Assembly (NCBI GenBank): GCA_027923505.1
Contig: BROI01000022.1
Span: 434,001 to 498,000 of the forward strand
Origin: Mayamaea pseudoterrestris
Taxonomy: Eukaryota > Bacillariophyta > Bacillariophyceae > Sellaphorales > Sellaphoraceae
Length of the DNA: 64,000 nt
Direction: 5' to 3'
Below the pieces are notes generated by a model that saw only the letters and a program-made list of their open reading frames with translations, did not search any database and was not told the DNA's origin. A program made the translations under genes and the position numbers. Position 1 is the first letter of the stretch; each line of letters opens with the position of its first letter. Positions 51,300 through 60,840 of this stretch are shown piece by piece.

Positions 51300-52670
51300 A
51301 TGAAGAAACTGTGTGCTCTGTTGATAGTCATTCATCTAATTCATTGGTGTGTGGCATCGACGGCGCCATTACTGCGCGGCAATCATCACGACCAACATGA
51401 AAGCATCATCAACTACAATGTTACGTTGGTCGTTCCACTCCACGAAAAGTCGGGTACCATGCACCTGAACATGTACGTCGGACAGCCGAGTGTGAAAAAG
51501 ACGCTCATTGTCGATACGGGAAGTCGACTCGCCGCGTGGAAGTGCGACCATGCGACTAACAACAAGGAGACGAATAGTCATCAACTCGAAAACACTTTCA
51601 GTAGTACCACACTCCAAACGATCCAGTGCGACTCCTGCCAATATCCCGGAGCAGTGTGCAGCAACAATGATGCCTGTCAATTGACGCAGAAATACACCGA
51701 AGGAAGTAGCTGGACGGCCACGGAAGTGACCGATCTTGTAAGCTTGGAGTTGCTACAAGACGACATTATACGGACAATGATTGACCAAGACGCGCTCGAT
51801 ACTTCGGGCATTATCTTTCGCTTTGGCTGTCAGACGCAACTGACGGGACTCTTTCAGAGGCAATACGCCGACGGCATTTTGGGACTGGAGCAGTCGCCGC
51901 ATAGCTTGGTGCGTCAGCTGCACCGGCAGCAGTTGCTGCCTTCGAACTCGTTTTCGCTCTGTCTTGGTGGTAGTAGTGATGATAGTGAAAACAGCGGCAG
52001 TGGACTATTGGGATTGGGCGGCTCCCTGCAGAGTCGGCATTTACACACAATGAAGTACACGCCGCTGGTGCGAAGAGACAAGGCGGAGACGGGGCTCTAC
52101 GTGGTGCAGGTGGTGCAAGTTTGGATTGGAGGCACTTGTGTGGCGTGTCATGACGATCGCTGGGTGCGGGCCTTTGCGACGGGTCCTGGAACCGTTTTGG
52201 ATTCGGTACGTACTCTCCATATCTTGGTTGTGACAGTTGCGCCAGTCGATACTGAACCTTCACATCATTCGCGACGCCTTTTTCAACAGGGTACAACGGA
52301 TACATATCTCCCAATGCAACTCAGTGAGGAGTTTGCCAGAGTATGGGAGAAGGAGAGCGGATTCTCATACTACAAACGAACCAAGCGATACTCCTACGAC
52401 GAGTTTCTTCGCCTTCCAGATATTCGGTTCGTATTCAAAGGCAATGTCACACTCCAAGCACTGCCATTGGCATACATGGAAGGCGCATTATCGACACGTT
52501 GGACTGGACGACGAGAGCTGTCGAATCGCATTCATGTCAATGAGCCAAAGGGAGCCGTCTTGGGCATGAACGTGCAGCGAAACCATGACATTCACTATGA
52601 GGCTGATCGTATTGGCTTTGCCAAGGCGGATTGTCGACCAAAACAACAAGGCGACGCTGTTGCTGCGTAA
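51300..52670 (+). CDS. Secreted aspartic protease (pepsin family) with one in-frame intron
   Basis: A signal peptide (MKKLCALLIVIHLIHWCVAS) starts the protein. The first catalytic Asp is in LIVDTGSRLAAWKCD near residue 71. The second is in LDSGTTDTYLP, seen only if the 84 bp at 52206-52289 (GTACGT...TTCAACAG) are spliced out; unspliced, the frame stays open but the DSG motif is broken. The spliced form has 428 aa. A Cys-rich stretch (QCDSCQYPGAVCSNNDAC) and YADGILGLEQSPHSLV fit plant nepenthesin-like or stramenopile secreted proteases. Acts in the secretory path or outside the cell, by inference. Confidence 0.85.
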   Translation: MKKLCALLIVIHLIHWCVASTAPLLRGNHHDQHESIINYNVTLVVPLHEKSGTMHLNMYVGQPSVKKTLIVDTGSRLAAWKCDHATNNKETNSHQLENTFSSTTLQTIQCDSCQYPGAVCSNNDACQLTQKYTEGSSWTATEVTDLVSLELLQDDIIRTMIDQDALDTSGIIFRFGCQTQLTGLFQRQYADGILGLEQSPHSLVRQLHRQQLLPSNSFSLCLGGSSDDSENSGSGLLGLGGSLQSRHLHTMKYTPLVRRDKAETGLYVVQVVQVWIGGTCVACHDDRWVRAFATGPGTVLDSVRTLHILVVTVAPVDTEPSHHSRRLFQQGTTDTYLPMQLSEEFARVWEKESGFSYYKRTKRYSYDEFLRLPDIRFVFKGNVTLQALPLAYMEGALSTRWTGRRELSNRIHVNEPKGAVLGMNVQRNHDIHYEADRIGFAKADCRPKQQGDAVAA

Positions 52671-52842
52671 AGTGGCTGCTAGTAGTTACAATTGTTTCTT
52701 TTTAATGACAATACTGAAGTAACCTGTGATGTAGATCAATCTTTTACTGTCCGGAAATGTAGGAACGCAACGAATATTGCCCTGCGCCATCGCCTCACTC
52801 TACATCCAATTTCAATTTGCTGCTGCAATCATAATTCACCCG

Positions 52843-53616
52843 TCACTTCGACATCTTGAGCATTTCGCTACTCTCTTCTTGTCCATTGTTTCGTTCCAAT
52901 CGCCACTGACAAACAACAGCTGGCTCACTACCAAGTGGTCGTCCTTGGTGCGAAACGCCAAACACACCATCGCTCAGCGCAAGCACCGCATCCAGTGGAT
53001 GGTGCGGCAGCAGCTGCACTTGATCGTGTATCTTCAAAAAGTTGACCCACTCGCTGCGCTTGCCGTCGTTGCTGTTGCAATTCTCGAAAGAGCCGCCGCC
53101 AAGTAGTGTTGTCGATTCCTGTTGTCGCCAAATAAGTTTCGAGTCATGCGTCAATTCTACGCCGGGCGCCTCCATGGCGGCGCCACTTCCAACCGACCGC
53201 GCCCAGTAGTAGCCACCCACATGGTGGTTGTTCAAGCCAAGGACCAGGTGTGCCTGCGTGTTGCGTGGTAGATCCAACGTGGCCAGTGATTGTTCGTCTT
53301 TGGCTCGTTTGACGCGCGCATGCAAGTAAAACAAACCACTTGGAATGGAAGAATCAAGTGCCTGAAATGGTTCTGCGTTTGCATCGAACGAATGAATACA
53401 ATCGATCGATACATTGATTGGAACTAAAAAGTGATGATTGTCGAGCCGCAGCCGCGGAATCAGAGCCGACTTTTGTCTCACAGTCAATTGTCGCTGCAGA
53501 AACTGAACGTCCACGAGCAATGAAGGTGTCCGAACGTCGCTCAAGAGCGTCTGAAGACTGTCAGCGTAATGTAAACACAATGAAAGAATGGATAACCACA
53601 ACAATGGTCGTGCCAT
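52843..53616 (-). CDS. Unrecognised secreted protein
   Basis: ATG 53616 gives 257 aa with a signal peptide (MARPLLWLSILSLCLHYADS); a longer frame starts with a non-signal stretch. The mature part has RTPSLLVDVQFLQRQL, LVPINVSIDCIHSF, LDLPRNTQAHLVLGLNNHHVGGYYWARSVG and PGVELTHDSKLIW. It looks like a compact beta-rich domain. I do not recognise the family. It diverges from the gene at 53762, and the 145-bp gap holds GTACCG and CGGTAC. Confidence 0.65.
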   Translation of the reverse strand: MARPLLWLSILSLCLHYADSLQTLLSDVRTPSLLVDVQFLQRQLTVRQKSALIPRLRLDNHHFLVPINVSIDCIHSFDANAEPFQALDSSIPSGLFYLHARVKRAKDEQSLATLDLPRNTQAHLVLGLNNHHVGGYYWARSVGSGAAMEAPGVELTHDSKLIWRQQESTTLLGGGSFENCNSNDGKRSEWVNFLKIHDQVQLLPHHPLDAVLALSDGVFGVSHQGRPLGSEPAVVCQWRLERNNGQEESSEMLKMSK

Positions 53617-53761
53617 GGCTCTTGCAATTGATTCATTTTGTTGCAATGGATTTTTGTGGACGCTTTTAGGCAAGTACCGTTCAGACACCTGTTGAACGTC
53701 TTAGCGGTACTGAAGGTTTTTTTTGTCGCATCCACATTTTCGGCCATCACAAGTTGTCACC

Positions 53762-54505
53762 ATGGCGTTTTCCCAAAGGATCCAGCGTTGCCACAGGAAT
53801 GCTACATTGTCAATAACAACGTTTACCATACTATGGATACTTGTGTTTGCGCTGGCGCCAGTCGCTTCATCTTTGTCCTTGGCTTCTCTGCTCGTCCAGC
53901 GACGTACCTTCGTGGCAGCCATTGTTTCTGCAGCATCATTCTCGGACATTCAATCAAGTTTAACACCAGCCTCTCCCGACCAGCCGCAAATTAGCATTCC
54001 AGACTCACTGCAGCAGCAGTCACTTGTGGAAGGTGCGTGTTGATTGCGGACTTGATAGTTTGCTTGCGACGTTTTGGACATTAAACCTGAGACCTGAGAC
54101 CTTTCTCTTGTTGCACCTTGTGCAGGCCTCGTTTCGTTTGCGGATGCATTGTCGATGCGACCGAATCCTACGGATATTTTGTTCATCACTGGATCAACGA
54201 TTGATCAAGCTGACGTGGTGCTAGCTGGCGCTGCCGTTCCAGTCAGTCGCCTCTCCTTTCCCTTTCGTTTCCAACTGTCCGTCAAGAATGCGTTACGAAA
54301 TCGAAAAGAAGAGTTGGTGCAAGCATTCAAGAAACAAGACATTATGGTTGCCGTCAAGGTTTGCGCCAGCAATGAGTCGATGAGCGGCGACCGCCTAACG
54401 CTGCTGCAAACGTGCCAGCCCAGCGCGCAAGCCAATGGTGTGGCCAAGTTGCTGCGTTTGCAGCAAGGAAATGTTCGAGCACCCGTGCGACTTATATTAA
54501 AGTAG
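53762..54505 (+). CDS. Membrane or organelle-targeted protein of unknown function
   Basis: Exons 53762-54032 and 54126-54505 (intron 93 bp) give 216 aa. The N-terminus (LSITTFTILWILVFALAPVASS) is a signal-type hydrophobic stretch, followed by VQRRTFVAAIVSAASF, a twin-Arg plus hydrophobic stretch that resembles a Tat-type lumen signal. After the splice, DILFITGSTIDQADVVLAGAAVPVSRLSFPF and FQLSVKNALRNRKEELVQAF are faintly like the periplasmic module of cytochrome c assembly factors (CcmI), but this is weak. Function unknown; a bipartite plastid leader is possible although no Phe motif is clear. Confidence 0.6.
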
Positions 54506-54575
54506 AATGATAATGTACAGTCACTAGATATACTCTGATACAGGAAGCTGATTCTGCTTCGTTCGTTGGCAGCGG

Positions 54576-55380
54576 CTAGCAACCTTCTATTGGGCAGAGC
54601 TCGCATGGAGGGTTTGGTGCTGCCTCAAACAGCGTACCGCACTGTGACATGTAGCGACACGACGTGATGCGGCAATAGTAGCCAGGGTTGTTGGGGACTG
54701 CCTTCATGGAGTAGCCGCAGCCGACGTATCTGCTGCTAATCTTGGCGGCCACGTAAAAATGGCCGCCCAAGTTTGCCTCCTCGCCGTCCCACCAACCTTG
54801 CATTATCACTTCAGCGCTTCCCTTTGTCGATACCCAGTTCAAGGGACCCGCTGCCGATGCCAAATTCTCGCGGCCTACATGAAAGGAGATGGATGAGGTC
54901 AAGATTGGGATAGCTCTAATGGTCAGCAAAGCTTTGCGACTTACCATATGGATTCGCCTGACCATATATGCCTCCTTCATGTATCAGCTTGCAGTACTTG
55001 AAGAAACCCGCTTGTCCGTCATAGCAGGTTGGATCAGTGGAGCCTTGAAAATCGTCTTGTTGGATGAGAAAGTCCGTCCAGTTTTGCGCCGCTTCGGCCA
55101 AGGTGTTGCTCCATTTGACCGTGGCATTGATGGCGCTTATGCCGTTACGGCGATAATACGATTTTCGACGTTTAGTCGTAGCTTTCAGCCAATGTTTGGC
55201 ATATTTATCTGGCTTAGTGCATTTTCCCTTGGATTGGTTTCTTTTGCAGTATAAAACGCCGCAGCAATCTGTGTGCCTTTGGCATTCCCGGCCAGCGCGG
55301 ATGCATTGCGAGACCCCCGCGGCAAACGTCGACAGCCCCAAACAAAGGATAAGATGACTTAGATAGATGAATGATTTCAT
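54576..55380 (-). CDS. Secreted CAP-domain protein A with cystine-knot-like front module
   Basis: Exons 55380-54945 and 54874-54576 (intron 70 bp, phase 1) give 244 aa. After a signal peptide (MKSFIYLSHLILCLGLSTFA) comes a Cys module with the spacing C-x6-C-x5-CC-x4-C-x8-C, which fits the inhibitor cystine-knot pattern. The CAP (SCP/PR-1) domain follows: VKWSNTLAEAAQNWTDFL, GRENLAS, GWWDGEEANLGGHF and SSRYVGCGYS, with the GHF...GC signature. It ends CPIEGC. CAP proteins act outside the cell, some binding lipids; the target here is unknown. The paralogue at 55744-56757 lies next to it on the same strand. Confidence 0.85.
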
Positions 55381-55743
55381 GATGGAAGGTAATGCTTTGA
55401 ATGGATGAGCGGGATCTAAAATGCAGGTTTGTGACGGCGAAGAAGAGCAAATAATGCGTTCGCCAATTTCCTTCTTGGAATGATATGGAAATTTGGTCAT
55501 CAAATGAGTATAGCCCTCGCGTCTGATTGGTCAGTTTATGACAATATTCGTCGATAAGCCTTCCGAAGGCTTTTCAAATTGAACGGTTTCCAAGTCCGAC
55601 GGGTTCTACATACTACAAGTAGTACTGTATCGTGCCTTCGAGCATAGACAAGATACACTTTAGGCAAACTAAAGTCCTGGAAGTCTTGTATTATCCTATG
55701 TGTTCACTGGCTTTCGCCCTGCCCTCACCACACTGTCACCACT
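55381..55743. other. Spacer between the two CAP genes
   Basis: 363 bp. Holds the promoter of CAP protein A. No other gene recognised. Confidence 0.5.
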
Positions 55744-56757
55744 CTAGCATCCTTCAATAGGGCACATGGGTGTGTCACAGAGAGGATTTGGGTCAAAGAG
55801 CGATTGTGAACCACATCTCGTCATGTATCTGCATGCTGTAATGTGGCAATAAAATAGTCCTGATGGGGTCACTACCTCTTTGGTCGATTTGGCGCAGCCC
55901 ATGTATCGGCTGCTTATCTTCGCCGCTGCACGAAAGTGGCCGCCCATAGCTGACTCTTCACCGTCCCACCAAATTTGCATGATGGCTTCTGGAGTACTAA
56001 TTGCCTGCAGGTCCAGCTCTGAGTCCGCGCCTGATGAATACAAATTCTCGAGGCCTGTCACCCCAGCAAAATAGCATCCATATGAGAAAAACGTGTAAAT
56101 GTCTCCAAATTAGAACAATGACACACTTTGTGCTTACCATATGGGTCTGAACTTCCAACCCCATCGCCCTCGTGGACTATTTTGCAAAATTTGGAAAATC
56201 CTGTTTCTATATCGTAACATGAGGGGTCGCTTAGGCCCTGGCAGTCGTCCAGCTGAATCAAGTAGTTGGTCCAGCTCTGTGCAGCTTCGGCCAAAGTGTT
56301 GCTCCATTTTATTGCATGGTCTCTCGTGCTGAAATCATTCTTCGTGTAGTAGGTGAAACGACGGCTGCTTGTGGCTTTGATCCACTGTTTGGCGTATGGG
56401 CCGGGGCTTTTGCAAACGAGTTTATTGGTTCTCTTGTTCTTCTTTGTGCATATCAAATCGCCGCAGCATTCTAAATTGAAGAATAACGAAGTGAGCAATA
56501 CTATAATTCTCTTGCTTTGACTTGGACATGTGCAACCGCAAGCGATTCGTTGTTGGTCGCATTCGTCTCACGAAAACTGCTGCACGAAAAGGCCTCATTT
56601 TTGTCGATCGCCAACCTCGGATTTGACACCTTCCCTTTTACTCACGTTTATGTGTCCTACAAGCCCTGCCTGATGCTTTGCAGATCCTACCGCCCAAGAC
56701 AAATGAAAAGGAGCACAGGCTGATCACAGCCAGCCGAAAAAGACCAGCCGCAACCAT
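55744..56757 (-). CDS. Secreted CAP-domain protein B with cystine-knot-like front module
   Basis: Exons 56757-56646, 56470-56138 and 56054-55744 (introns 175 and 83 bp) give 251 aa. The signal peptide (MVAAGLFRLAVISLCSFSFV) is followed by the Cys module C-x6-C-x5-CC-x4-C-x11-C, matching protein A except for the last loop. Intron 1 falls between the second Cys and the CC pair and is missing from A; intron 2 sits at the same place and phase as A's intron (after DPY/NPY). The CAP domain has IKWSNTLAEAAQSWTNYL, LENLYSS, IWWDGEESAMGGHF and SSRYMGCAKS and ends CPIEGC. A tandem duplicate of A. Confidence 0.85.
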
Positions 56758-57077
56758 CTCTGACGAAACGCAGTGGAAACTGTGGCATAAAACCAACTTT
56801 GATCGTGCTGGTTTGTCGACATTTCGAAATGTCACTTTTTGGCACGACCCATGACCGGCAACACGATCATTATGACCGACCAAGTGTGACTTACAAAACA
56901 GTGGGTGGCGCGTGTGCTTAAAAATACAATCAGCTACGGTACATAAGAGTACGTATGCCGCACCCTACGCTGCATTCACAATGGATCATGCTTGCCGCAT
57001 AGCAGTGGACATCCAGTATAAGCTGAATGTGTAAAGTTGCAACAAACAGCTTTTATGAAATAGTTGTCCAACGATGA
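56758..57077. other. Intergenic region, nothing recognised
   Basis: 320 bp upstream of CAP protein B and downstream of the pirin gene. CGGTAC near 56937 is a partial match to the promoter motif. Confidence 0.5.
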
Positions 57078-58313
57078 TTACTTTGGCTTGTAGACGCATG
57101 GATATTGTTCGACATGCTTTTGCCACTCGTCATCCGTCAGTGAATGGTCCCAAGGACGCCCAAAATAGCCAGCTTGGTAGTCGGCATATGCTTGGTTAAC
57201 TTCATTGTCATTGTTCAGCACAAAACTACCTTGCTGGGCGACAGGCTCCATGAGCGGGTCTCCGGCTAGAAAGAGAAAATCGGCTGCTTCATCGCCAGTT
57301 TGCAAAACAACACTAGCTTGCCGACGACCATCAAACTGCGTCAAATATTGCGTCTCAATCTTGTCTTGGCCGCATTTCACACTTCCTAGTCGCATATATA
57401 GCATGGCTGTTTCCAAGTTGGCGCTGCATTCCCACGTTGCATGCGGTTCCATCTTGACGTGAAGCACCAAAAGGTTTGAATCCAGGGGCGCGCCGCTGCA
57501 TGCGCCTTGGTAGCATCCTGCCAGCACGAGCGTCTTGGATTTGTCGTTTGTCACCGTAGGAGTATGACGCGCGTCAGCATTTGCATCGTTATCATTTGTA
57601 TCTCCACCAAGTAGAATGCTAAATGGTGCGTTATACTTTTTCGCTCGCGGGCAATTGATCCACAGCTGAAAGAGTTCCTGCCGCGTCGGAGACCACCACG
57701 ACTCGTCATGGAGAAACATCTCCTCATGCAACACACCGGCTCCCGTATACAGCCACTGCGAATGATGCGTTTGCTTGCTTCCGTAGACTTGCTTTTGCCC
57801 CAACGAGTCGCGATGCACAAAGCCTCCGTCCAATATAAATGTCAATGTCACAAAGCCTCGGTGCGGATGTGATGGAAATCCTTCTGGTAGTATAAACTGG
57901 CGTTGAAACCAGCGAATTGGATCCCATGGTGCAAAGGAATGAACGTGATGCACTAGCAGAATGAATGGACTTGCGGCAGCGTTGAGTGGCATTGGACAGA
58001 CTCGGCCGGTAATGACATTTTCAAGATGAGCCGACAATTTCAGAGAAAGTCGTCCAAGAAGCCACAGTAACACGCCGTTGGCGACTGGCCATACTGGAAG
58101 GCGAGGGTTTTTTTCAGAGCTTGCAATGTAGCGACGAGGGGCGTTTTCCTGTCGTGGTAGCTCATCATTTTCTCGTTCCTTTGTGGTTAAAGAGTCGATT
58201 CTTTCATTAGAAACACTCCATATTCTATTCAAGCTTCGTTTTCTATGATTAGGAGTTACAAAGGCCAATGTCATAGGCGACCATAGCAGCAGAAGCGTCG
58301 AAGGATTCCTCAT
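57078..58313 (-). CDS. Pirin-family cupin with plastid leader
   Basis: ATG 58313 gives 411 aa. The start MRNPSTLLLLWSPMTLAFVTP is a signal peptide ending in an AF motif, so a plastid location is likely. A longer frame (ATG 58451) would hide this leader. The pirin metal site is visible: SHPHRGFVTLTFILDGGFVH (two His) and GAGVLHEEMF (His and Glu). HHVHSFAPWDPIRWFQRQF and WINCPRAKKY also match. Pirins bind iron; some act as quercetin dioxygenases or as regulators. Which applies in a plastid is not known. A 16-residue Asp/Asn-rich loop (GGDTNDNDANADARHT) interrupts the second cupin part. Confidence 0.85.
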   Translation of the reverse strand: MRNPSTLLLLWSPMTLAFVTPNHRKRSLNRIWSVSNERIDSLTTKERENDELPRQENAPRRYIASSEKNPRLPVWPVANGVLLWLLGRLSLKLSAHLENVITGRVCPMPLNAAASPFILLVHHVHSFAPWDPIRWFQRQFILPEGFPSHPHRGFVTLTFILDGGFVHRDSLGQKQVYGSKQTHHSQWLYTGAGVLHEEMFLHDESWWSPTRQELFQLWINCPRAKKYNAPFSILLGGDTNDNDANADARHTPTVTNDKSKTLVLAGCYQGACSGAPLDSNLLVLHVKMEPHATWECSANLETAMLYMRLGSVKCGQDKIETQYLTQFDGRRQASVVLQTGDEAADFLFLAGDPLMEPVAQQGSFVLNNDNEVNQAYADYQAGYFGRPWDHSLTDDEWQKHVEQYPCVYKPK

Positions 58314-58487
58314 GGTGAACGCGAAGAAATGGGATCCGCGGTTGTGACAACACATTTTCAAAGCCGGTAAGACAGGCGACTTTGGTTGCCACGTGGCCAT
58401 ATCCACTGTGATTAAGAAAGTACTCCACCACTGCGACATGATCATCGACACGATTGTGATAGACAGCAGTCACAAAAAATAAAATCC

Positions 58488-59642
58488 ATGGCCGACAATA
58501 ATAACGTTGACAATGATCATTTTCAGGAGGGGAACGGCATTGTGTTTCCTCGTCTCGAAAGCTTTCAACATTGGCTAGATCGCAACGGCCTTCGTGAGGA
58601 GGATGAAACGGAAGGCATTCGCGAGGATCGAGCGCGCGTTCAAGAGTCCAACGACTACGAAGCATCCTTGCACCGACAATACTTTGCCACTTGGGAGGAG
58701 GAGCAAGCAACGACTCGTTTGGAACGACTCAAAGTGTTACAGCAAGCTCCTCGTGAAACAATAAGCTTGATACCTGATGTTAAAACCAATCATCATCATC
58801 ATCCTGACGGAGCAGTACCGATTATAGCTCCATTGCAGCCATTGGCCAGCGCCTGCGAAACAATCTTTGCACTCGTGGCGTCGTGGGACAAGTATCAGTG
58901 TCAACCTGATGAGGCCGGAAATATACAGCCGAGTCGTAACGCAGGTCAGGTGATTTCTCTGTCGCTTCCCTTTAACGCAAATGCAGTTCAGCAGTTTGTC
59001 GATTTGGTGCTGCAAAAGATTACTCTGCAGGATATTGTCAACGCCAGCGACGAAACGGAACACAATGAACACGAGGAGGAACATCCAGTGATTGTTTGCA
59101 CTCGCCTGGCTCACTACTTACAAAACGCTACCATTTTGGACGTTTGCGTAAACCATTTGATGCAAGTCATTGACACTGACAATTGCCTGGCGCTGTCGCA
59201 ATTGGCAGATCAGTTGCACTTGCCACGATTATTTGAACGCGCACTCGGTCACATGATGGATTCCATGGACAATGTTGTCGAAGTGCTCGATGAGAGCGAG
59301 CAGGAGCATGGCTTGACGCGCGAGCTGCGCGAGCGCATTGAATCCATTCAAACGGCGGTGCGCACGTCGCTGCATTCCACTAACCACAAGCGACTATACT
59401 TTTCGTCATTGGAGGAATACATTGCCATTTTTGCCGAGCGTGTGCAGTACTACAAGGAGCGACTGGCGGAAGCGGAGGAGCAGCAGGAGCAACGACCCAA
59501 CAATTACGCGAGAGCATGGCATGATGCGCAAGTCAAGATTAATCGTCAAAAGGTGCGGGTGCACACGTTGGAAGCGGCGCTGCGGGAGCAAAAGAAGATG
59601 TTTGCACGGTCAATGCAGAATCATGGTAGTGTAGAGACGTAG
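58488..59642 (+). CDS. BTB/BACK-like protein with C-terminal coiled coil
   Basis: This 384-aa protein has an acidic, helical N-terminus (RLESFQHWLDRNGLREEDE). Residues about 150-265 resemble a BTB/POZ-BACK region: SLPFNANAVQQFVDLVLQKI, TRLAHYLQNATILDVCVNHL and NCLALSQLADQLHLPRLFERAL. The last 75 residues form a coiled coil (YYKERLAEAEEQQEQR, VRVHTLEAALREQKKMFARS). BTB/BACK proteins often recruit cullin-3 ligases, but no Kelch repeats follow, so the partner is unknown. Its start is 174 bp from the pirin start on the other strand. Confidence 0.65.
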   Translation: MADNNNVDNDHFQEGNGIVFPRLESFQHWLDRNGLREEDETEGIREDRARVQESNDYEASLHRQYFATWEEEQATTRLERLKVLQQAPRETISLIPDVKTNHHHHPDGAVPIIAPLQPLASACETIFALVASWDKYQCQPDEAGNIQPSRNAGQVISLSLPFNANAVQQFVDLVLQKITLQDIVNASDETEHNEHEEEHPVIVCTRLAHYLQNATILDVCVNHLMQVIDTDNCLALSQLADQLHLPRLFERALGHMMDSMDNVVEVLDESEQEHGLTRELRERIESIQTAVRTSLHSTNHKRLYFSSLEEYIAIFAERVQYYKERLAEAEEQQEQRPNNYARAWHDAQVKINRQKVRVHTLEAALREQKKMFARSMQNHGSVET

Positions 59643-59692
59643 TGTTAATGTGATATGCTAGTGAGAGTTTTGTTAACGTGACTGCTATACTT

Positions 59693-60640
59693 TTACGGTT
59701 GAGCATCCGCTTTCACAGTCGCAGCTGTCGCTGATATACGATTGACATTGTATATTCGAAGCGTTTCATCATCGAGCGAAATGGGATGTGGCCGAACTCG
59801 CTTTGGAAGTTCATTCTGCTTTCTCCAAAACGGCCACAGCCGTCCAACGATTTTTCCCTGTATCCAGTCCAACGGTACTGGTCCGTACTGTCGCGAGTCA
59901 ATGGCCAAGCCGGGGCAGTCTCCTTCCACCCAGACTGTGTTTTCGAATACCACTATCTTTCGTCTTGGATCGCGCGCTGCTGTTGCTGCTCCATCATTGT
60001 TGCATGTTGCATCCCAGCCGCACGACCGATCCATCCAGGAGTGAACCTGTTCGGTAACTGGCGGCCACGTAATACCCCAATTGATTGGATCCTGCTCCTC
60101 GAACAAGTGCACGTACTCGCCGTACCGCTGCACCTCATCGCCAACCACGCCCACGACGCGCTTGCAGGAAACGTGGTGTGGATAATGCGGATGACTCAAG
60201 CCAACGAGGTCGCCGACGGCGTAGGACAGTTGCAGCGACGGAAACAAATACTGCAACAACTGATAGTAGACTGTCTTGTGCCACGCACTCTTTAAATAAA
60301 TGTCACTTCCATCGGGCGCGAGGGTGGGAAGCATGGAGGGCCCCGTGATGCGAATGCAGCCGTACGGATTCGTTTGTTCGCTTGATGCCAATGCGGCCAG
60401 CAGTAGCCACAATGGAAATCGCCAGGCGGCCGCCAATGCATGCTGGCGCGTGTAAAACGTGTTGGATGATTTGTAGCGGACGGGGAGAATGTACTTTTGT
60501 AGAAAATGGAGGATTGATGCGTTGCTTGTAGGTGCTGCTGACGATGATGCAACGGTTGTCGCTGCATTCACGGTCGATGCCAATGTTGCCTCACCATTCG
60601 GTTCTGCTTTGGTAGGCTCGACTAAATGTTCGGTCAGCAA
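59693..60640 (-). CDS. IMP-type signal peptidase I (S26); 5' end not resolved
   Basis: The frame has 315 codons but begins with TTG, and no ATG occurs in frame before the catalytic GPSM. Upstream a stop (60652-60650) is preceded by no start. The enzyme core is intact: RITGPSMLPTLAPDGSDIYL (catalytic Ser), LVGLSHP, SCKRVVGVVGDEV (catalytic Lys), VWVEGDCPGLAIDSRQYGPV and GKIVGRLWP, the order of mitochondrial inner-membrane peptidases (Imp). A hydrophobic segment (WRFPLWLLLAALASS) precedes the core. The first exon is either spliced from further upstream, with TTTCTAACAG at 60656-60647 as a plausible acceptor, or was separated or lost when the retrotransposon inserted next to it. Confidence 0.8.
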   Translation of the reverse strand: MLTEHLVEPTKAEPNGEATLASTVNAATTVASSSAAPTSNASILHFLQKYILPVRYKSSNTFYTRQHALAAAWRFPLWLLLAALASSEQTNPYGCIRITGPSMLPTLAPDGSDIYLKSAWHKTVYYQLLQYLFPSLQLSYAVGDLVGLSHPHYPHHVSCKRVVGVVGDEVQRYGEYVHLFEEQDPINWGITWPPVTEQVHSWMDRSCGWDATCNNDGAATAARDPRRKIVVFENTVWVEGDCPGLAIDSRQYGPVPLDWIQGKIVGRLWPFWRKQNELPKRVRPHPISLDDETLRIYNVNRISATAATVKADAQP

Positions 60641-60840
60641 ATGCTTCTGTTAGAAAGTACGGTTGTACAATACCAAATAAAGACTCTGCAATTGCTAACG
60701 ATACTCGATATTATGACCTTATTCTGCTGCAAAACTACAATCGCTCCTCTCGCATCTTCAAGAGGTATCCTCTTCTGCAACTTGCCTCAAGTTGCACTCA
60801 ATATAGAGCATAAAGTAGCCATTCGGGCTGACGTTTGCAC
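60641..60840. repeat. Candidate 3' end/LTR of the Copia element
   Basis: This 200-bp stretch lies between the retrotransposon coding end and the peptidase gene. It can be bounded as TG...CA (60648-60839, minus-strand direction TGCAAACG to TTCTAACA). A purine-rich patch near 60741-60755 could instead mark a shorter LTR. The partner LTR is outside the window, so the edges and any target-site duplication cannot be confirmed. Confidence 0.35.
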
